64,000 bases of DNA from Haliotis asinina (lineage: Eukaryota; Mollusca; Gastropoda; Lepetellida; Haliotidae), in NCBI RefSeq assembly GCF_037392515.1, contig NC_090290.1:25627753-25691752 (forward strand). The letters are read 5' to 3'. The notes beneath the pieces are model-generated. The model ran no database searches. It worked only from the letters and a program-made list of their open reading frames with translations, and was not told the DNA's origin. The position numbers were made by a program, and so were the translations under genes. Below, one piece after another: positions 60,101-64,000 of the stretch (position 1 is the stretch's first letter; each line of letters begins with the position of its first letter).

Positions 60101-62813
60101 TCAGTCTGTAAATAATCTAGTCTGGACCCATCAATCCAGTGATCAACAGCATGAGCATCATTCTGTACAAATAGGAACTGATGACATGTGTCAAACAAGT
60201 AAGCCAACCTGACCACCTGATCCCATTAGTCACTTCATACAACAAGCACAGTCGTGTTTTGTGGCAAGCATGGGTTGCTGAAGAACCTTCACAGGTCCAA
60301 TATACCTTGAAATCACAGTAGCGACAAACTTCAGATCACTATTACCATGGTAGCTGGTGCTAAATTATTGACTCAAAGACAAAAGCCATATGGTTAGAAA
60401 AATGCTTTCACTCAACAGAGATAATTGTTAAGCCTTCAGTTTGTAAGTTAATCCAAATGATATGAGGTGAAAATATTCCACTAATGCCTTCCAGACAAGA
60501 CAGAAATAAACTCAGATGCTGGACCTGTGTCTCATGGTCTTATACACACTTGGCACAAAGAACTTTCAAAATCAATAAATTGTGGAAAGTTTACAAGTGG
60601 GAAGTCAATTTAATTGAACACATTTTCAGAACTGAAAACCCCAATGACTTGTTCTAACTGTTAGCATGTCCAGGCTACAGAGACAGTCCCAAGTAAAATC
60701 TATAAAACACTGTTTCAGTCTTGAGATAAACTACTGTCGGAAAATTAAAAAACTGTGTTTAGGCTGTTACGCTGTATACCTCAAATTTACACAACTGCAA
60801 ATAGGATATGTCGAAATAACTCGGCTTGGCTTAACTGTACATGCAGTGGGATGCGTAAGAGGATATCCATAAAAGCATGTTTACTTGTAAAATCAAGCAA
60901 AACTTAGAAAAAAGACTTATAACTGCTGAAAACAATAGATCAGACAACACAACAGATGACAATTAGATCACAGCCATGTATGGCGATGGACTGTCCACTC
61001 ACCTGTCATGAAATACATGTGCTGCCTACTGGCACAAGATATTTTATGATTTTTCATGTCTGTTGCAAATGTCTTATCTATTGATAATGTCTACTAGCTA
61101 CAACCTTAGTAGTTTCAGGATGAAAGTTTTTATTTTTTACATCTTTTTTTCAGGGTTTCGTTAATTATGAAGCTTAGTCTAATTTCAAAATGGGTATAAA
61201 AAGCGACCTTTGTAATACAATATCATCGCAAACTAATTTGCATAAAGTCATGGTCTGTTCCAAACAAGTCACTTTGGAGTGACTGCATTGCTCATTTCTG
61301 CACTAATCTCTCCTAAGTTAATTCCTTTTTGTCATGTTTCATATCTCTCTACCACTGGAACCGTAGTTAGGTAGAAATCAATTTTACAGATATTTCACAC
61401 TTTCACAAATGAACTACATAAATTGTAGAGATAAACATGAAAAAACAGTTTTTTCCTGTATCCCATAGTACTATAGTGTGAAGTTTTTTACCTTTCTCTT
61501 GACATCAGTCAGTGAAGAAAACAGTAGGCTCCAGTAAAAGCCTAATTCAACCAGATAAAAGAAGTACAGTGGATTGTCAACATGCTGAAACAGATCAGGG
61601 AGTACATGAGATGGTGCTCAAGACATATGTCAGCTTAACACTGTGAGATTAATGTCAGATGGAAATCCAAAAGTCATCGAGCCAAAGGACCCATCATGGC
61701 ATCAACAAACAAGTAAGTGAGTGAGTGAGTTTGGTTTTACATCACTCTAAGCAACATTCAAGCATTATCATGGCTGGGAGAGAACAAAAATTTGCTACAC
61801 ACATTGTACCAATAAGTAACATCGAACCAAGTTCTTTGGAGAGACAAGTGGATGATTTTACCACTATGCTTCCCAACATCTCCCCATCAACAAACCAAGA
61901 ATTGTAAATAGCTTGTATCTGAGAACAGAACACCCACTGTCATGCAAGGGAAGAATGCACACATACCTTAATTATATGGAGGTGTTCTGTTTAATATATA
62001 TCACACGAGTAATACACATCCAATTTCAAATGTATGCATTGACAATGGAGGGAATGTTCCCTTTGATATTCATCACAGTATCATACAGATAAAATTGTGA
62101 TAATCATTCAACTTTCTTACATGTTCACACACAAAAATCATAAAAAAATGGGAATGCAACCCTAAAAATCATTAAATACCTGATTTGGCCAGCCGATGTA
62201 GGAATATTTGGTGTCCCATATCCAGTCTCTCTGGAACAAACAAGTTCTCTTAGCTTGACAAGCAGAACACAAAGTACTGTAGAACGTGATTTTTGTTTCG
62301 AGGCGATATTTAGGCAGTATTTCAGCTAATTACACCAACCTGAAATCAAGTTGAAACTGACAAATCTACCATTACTGTCATGAGGAGTGAGTCAGTCAGT
62401 TCAGTTTTACTCTGTTTTTAGCAATATTCCAGCAATATCAGTGTTGAGAACACCAGAAATGGACTCGACACATTGTACCCATGTGGGGAATAAAACCCAG
62501 GTCCTCACCATGATGAGCTTTAACCACTAGACTACCCCCCAAATGATCCCCGATATGAGGAAGACGTGATACTGTGTGGGTACTGATGGTAAACATGGTC
62601 AGAGAACACTGACAATGTCAACAGGTGCTTGAACTCTGGTCAATACTGCATCTGAGCAGTTCATGGGTTTTCATAAAATTCCAAGCAAAATACACCATCT
62701 GCAAATATATAGGTCCAATGTGAGACTGTTAAGTGTAGCCACTGAGTGTACTTACATCCCATAAAATATAGACTCCATATACAAAGGCTGAGAAGTAAAA
62801 GAGGAAGTGCCAG
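57108..62813 (-). CDS. Ceramide synthase, seven 3' exons (5' part beyond the window)
   Basis: Seven minus-strand exons join in phase: 62813-62756, 62230-62180, 61584-61492, 59987-59859, 59485-59379, 59214-59058 and 57248-57108, giving about 245 residues and a stop. Ceramide synthases N-acylate sphingoid bases with acyl-CoA in the ER membrane. The Lag1/TLC core is clear: YFFYLVELGFYWSLLFSSLT, DVKRKDFWEM, the catalytic THHLITITLIYFSW with paired His, then RIGALIILVHDVSDYW, KYSKHQSVCEALF and RMIVYPFR. The last membrane helix ends LHTIWTYLILKIAL, followed by an acidic tail KDVRSDTESDSDMSDEDSEP like the CK2-phosphorylated tails of vertebrate CERS2-6. All donors and acceptors are GT/AG. The N-terminal membrane helix and any Hox-like domain would lie beyond 64000, so the subtype cannot be decided. 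Introns hold several SINEs. Confidence 0.93.
57349..57462. mobile_element. Foldback hairpin element
   Basis: Arms aatactacactcggtctcat tacata and tatgtaatgagaccgagtgt ggtatt are reverse complements, one near each end of 114 bases. Located in the last intron of the ceramide synthase gene. Confidence 0.8.
57528..58322. mobile_element. MITE family M1, inverted copy with a nested MITE
   Basis: Reverse-orientation copy of 17383-17921. The right end tatctggagctc is well kept, and the left end is diverged (cctctaaataagg). It is interrupted at 57663-57911 by a second MITE. Located in the last intron of the ceramide synthase gene. Confidence 0.75.
57663..57911. mobile_element. MITE family M2 (CAGGGATGAGA ends), nested
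   Basis: Ends CAGGGATGAGA and TCTCATCCCTG are perfect inverted copies. The flanks carry the direct repeat TACATC (57657-57662 and 57912-57917). The interior has a very G-rich stretch near 57705-57760 and the hairpin gcggatttccgcggatctgc. A truncated relative starts near 56600 (cagggatggcaac …). CAGGG-type ends suggest hAT, though hAT duplications are normally 8 bp. Confidence 0.85.
58802..59010 (-). mobile_element. SINE S1 copy
   Basis: Antisense on the plus strand: gtgagtctagttttatgcca, cagcaatattgaagccatat, then ccagatcccattagttgcct. About 20% diverged. In the last intron of the ceramide synthase gene. Confidence 0.8.
59561..59675 (-). mobile_element. SINE S1 fragment
   Basis: The tail half only: ttttacgcaacactcagcaa, tattcaagcaatatggtgtc, caacagcatgagcatc. 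The head is missing. Confidence 0.75.
60045..60299 (-). mobile_element. SINE S1 copy
   Basis: Nearly full length, antisense on the plus strand: gtgagtgagtgagtttggtt through ctgaccacctgatcccatta to gcaagcatgggttgctgaag. About 15% diverged. Confidence 0.85.
61716..61772 (-). mobile_element. SINE tail fragment
   Basis: Only the tail gtgagtgagtgagtttggtt ttacatcactctaagcaaca remains. Confidence 0.65.
62386..62540 (-). mobile_element. tRNA-derived SINE S2 with the S1/LINE tail
   Basis: Read on the minus strand: a tRNA-like head ggtagtctagtggttaaagc … cctgggttttattccccaca, then gtccatttctggtgttctca, then the tail attgctggaatattgctaaa … gtaaaactgaactgactgac. The A and B box-like spacing fits a tRNA promoter. 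The head matches the fragment at 12341-12420; the tail matches SINE S1 and both LINE ends. Confidence 0.8.
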
Positions 62814-63011
62814 CTGAAAGAAATAGAAATATCAATAATTAGAGGACAGACACAGTTGTAATTACAACACTGAGATATAATTACAACACAGAAACGTTAT
62901 CAACATTATCAACAAGGACAATCGTCAGAATAGTATGTCTAACACCTGTGGACTCAGGAACAATTGTCTGGCAAAAGGCAAGTAAGCTTTAAGAAGGACG
63001 TATGCATAAGA

Positions 63012-63215
63012 ATAATTACACACACAGAAACATTATTGATTCTACTAATTTCTAGCACAGAGACACTGACAACGGACACAAAAATAGGTATAATTACACA
63101 CAGAAACATTATTGATTATAGCACAGAGAGACACTGACAACAGACACAAAAATAGGTATAATTACACACAGAAACATTATTGATTATAGCACAGAGAGAC
63201 ACTGACAACAGCAAC
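63012..63215. repeat. About 68-bp tandem repeat, 3 copies
   Basis: The unit attacacacagaaacattatt … gcacagagagacactgacaa … repeats three times with high similarity. Confidence 0.85.
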
Positions 63216-63316
63216 ACTCAAATACTAATCATGAAAACACAGATTTCTTATAACTACAACATAGAAACACTGAAAATAACAACACAACATTAATAACTAC
63301 AGTGTGTGAAATTTAC

Positions 63317-63580
63317 ACTGGTCCTGTGGTCCAGGGCTAGAAAAAATTCATCAGGACCACTAAATGATAAGTCAGTCTGCAGTGGTCCTGATGGCCAGTG
63401 AATTCTTAAAAAATTTAAAAGATGTTAAAAGTTCAAATGAGAATAATACTAAACAGCACTGACAGTTAAGTAAATCTACAAAATGCTGTATCATTTTGGA
63501 TCACGGAAGTACAGATAGGAGCACTAATTATTGTCCAGTAACTGGTCCTGAGGTCTAGTGGAAAATGTTGAAAACTTTTG
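63317..63580 (+). repeat. Interspersed repeat family R2, copy 2
   Basis: Direct copy of 50365-50612: ctggtcctgtggtccagggc, tggccagtgaattcttaaaa and ctggtcctgaggtctagtgg in the same order. Confidence 0.75.
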
Positions 63581-63779
63581 AACACTGTAACTACAGCACA
63601 GACAGTTATGATTACAATACAGAACATTAAAACTACAGCGCATACAGTTATAATTACGACATAGAACATTAATAAATACAGTACAGTTATAATTACAACA
63701 CAAAACATTAATAACTACAGTACAGAAAGTTACAATTACAGAACAGTACAGAAATACGGATAATTATGACTAAGAAATA

Positions 63780-64000
63780 CAGTATGGTTCAAAATTATTG
63801 AGAATAGCTAAAGCATTTCATATCATTAAACGAGAACAAATCAGATAAAATTGAATGTATTGTGAAAGTGAACTGACCTTTTCATGTTGTGTAGGTAACA
63901 ATTTAATATTTTATCAAGTCTCCTTGAGCTTCACGGCACAGTCTAAGACGGGTAGGCTTACTTCTTATCAGAGAGGTTAGTGTCTCGTGAGTTATGCTGT
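63780..64000. mobile_element. Possible Tc1/mariner end, cut by the window edge
   Basis: cagtatggttcaaaattatt gagaatag resembles the terminal repeats of Tc1-like elements next to a TA target. The following sequence has no clear frame before the window ends. Confidence 0.3.

Overview
This window looks like nuclear DNA of a gastropod mollusc, probably an abalone (Haliotis). That reading rests on intron-split genes, an AT-rich background, and at least eight copies of a SINE whose tail (… gctggaatattgctgagtgcgg …) I remember as typical of abalone DNA; the species call is from memory and unverified. Less than about 5% of the window is host coding sequence. The rest is introns, minisatellites and transposons of many classes.

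Host genes. (1) 3074-5533 (minus): the first three coding exons of a Pro/Gly/Met-rich protein, perhaps a PRPF40- or TCERG1-type splicing factor, running off the left edge. (2) 18564-21338 (minus): a complete two-exon Golgi glycosyltransferase of the DXD sugar-binding family (388 aa), with a Kozak-perfect start and a 36-bp minisatellite just upstream. (3) 38149-39512 (minus): a complete two-exon gene for a 120-aa charged helical protein I do not recognise. (4) 47774-47931 (minus): first coding exon of a small membrane protein, behind two perfect CRE sites. (5) 48805-48935 (plus): one probable coding exon. (6) 57108-62813 (minus): seven exons of a ceramide synthase, covering the catalytic Lag1 domain to the stop; its 5' part lies beyond the right edge. 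Weaker exon candidates lie at 13473-13679, 16325-16409 and 37542-37718.

Mobile DNA by region. 206-2990: broken DIRS-type tyrosine-recombinase retroelement. 5040-5303: MITE. 5830-7222: 34-bp minisatellite. 7465-9249 and 10123-11907: a 1785-bp direct duplication with a MULE transposase remnant next to its joint. 17383-17921 and 57528-58322: two copies of one MITE, the second carrying another MITE inside it. 26290-31860: a Tc1-like element split by a 4.7-kb element (26624-31369) that has 12-bp inverted ends and encodes a protein with PIN/FEN-like nuclease motifs. 32090-35375 and 40280-45980: two copies of one RNase H-bearing LINE, each with a coding minisatellite. 35383-35500: a 5S rRNA-derived SINE-like segment.

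How the parts relate. Both LINE copies end in the same tail as the SINEs, which points to a LINE/SINE partnership. The 4.7-kb nuclease element is the best candidate for something poorly described: it carries its own inverted ends and sits inside another transposase gene, so the gene family it carries has moved as a unit.
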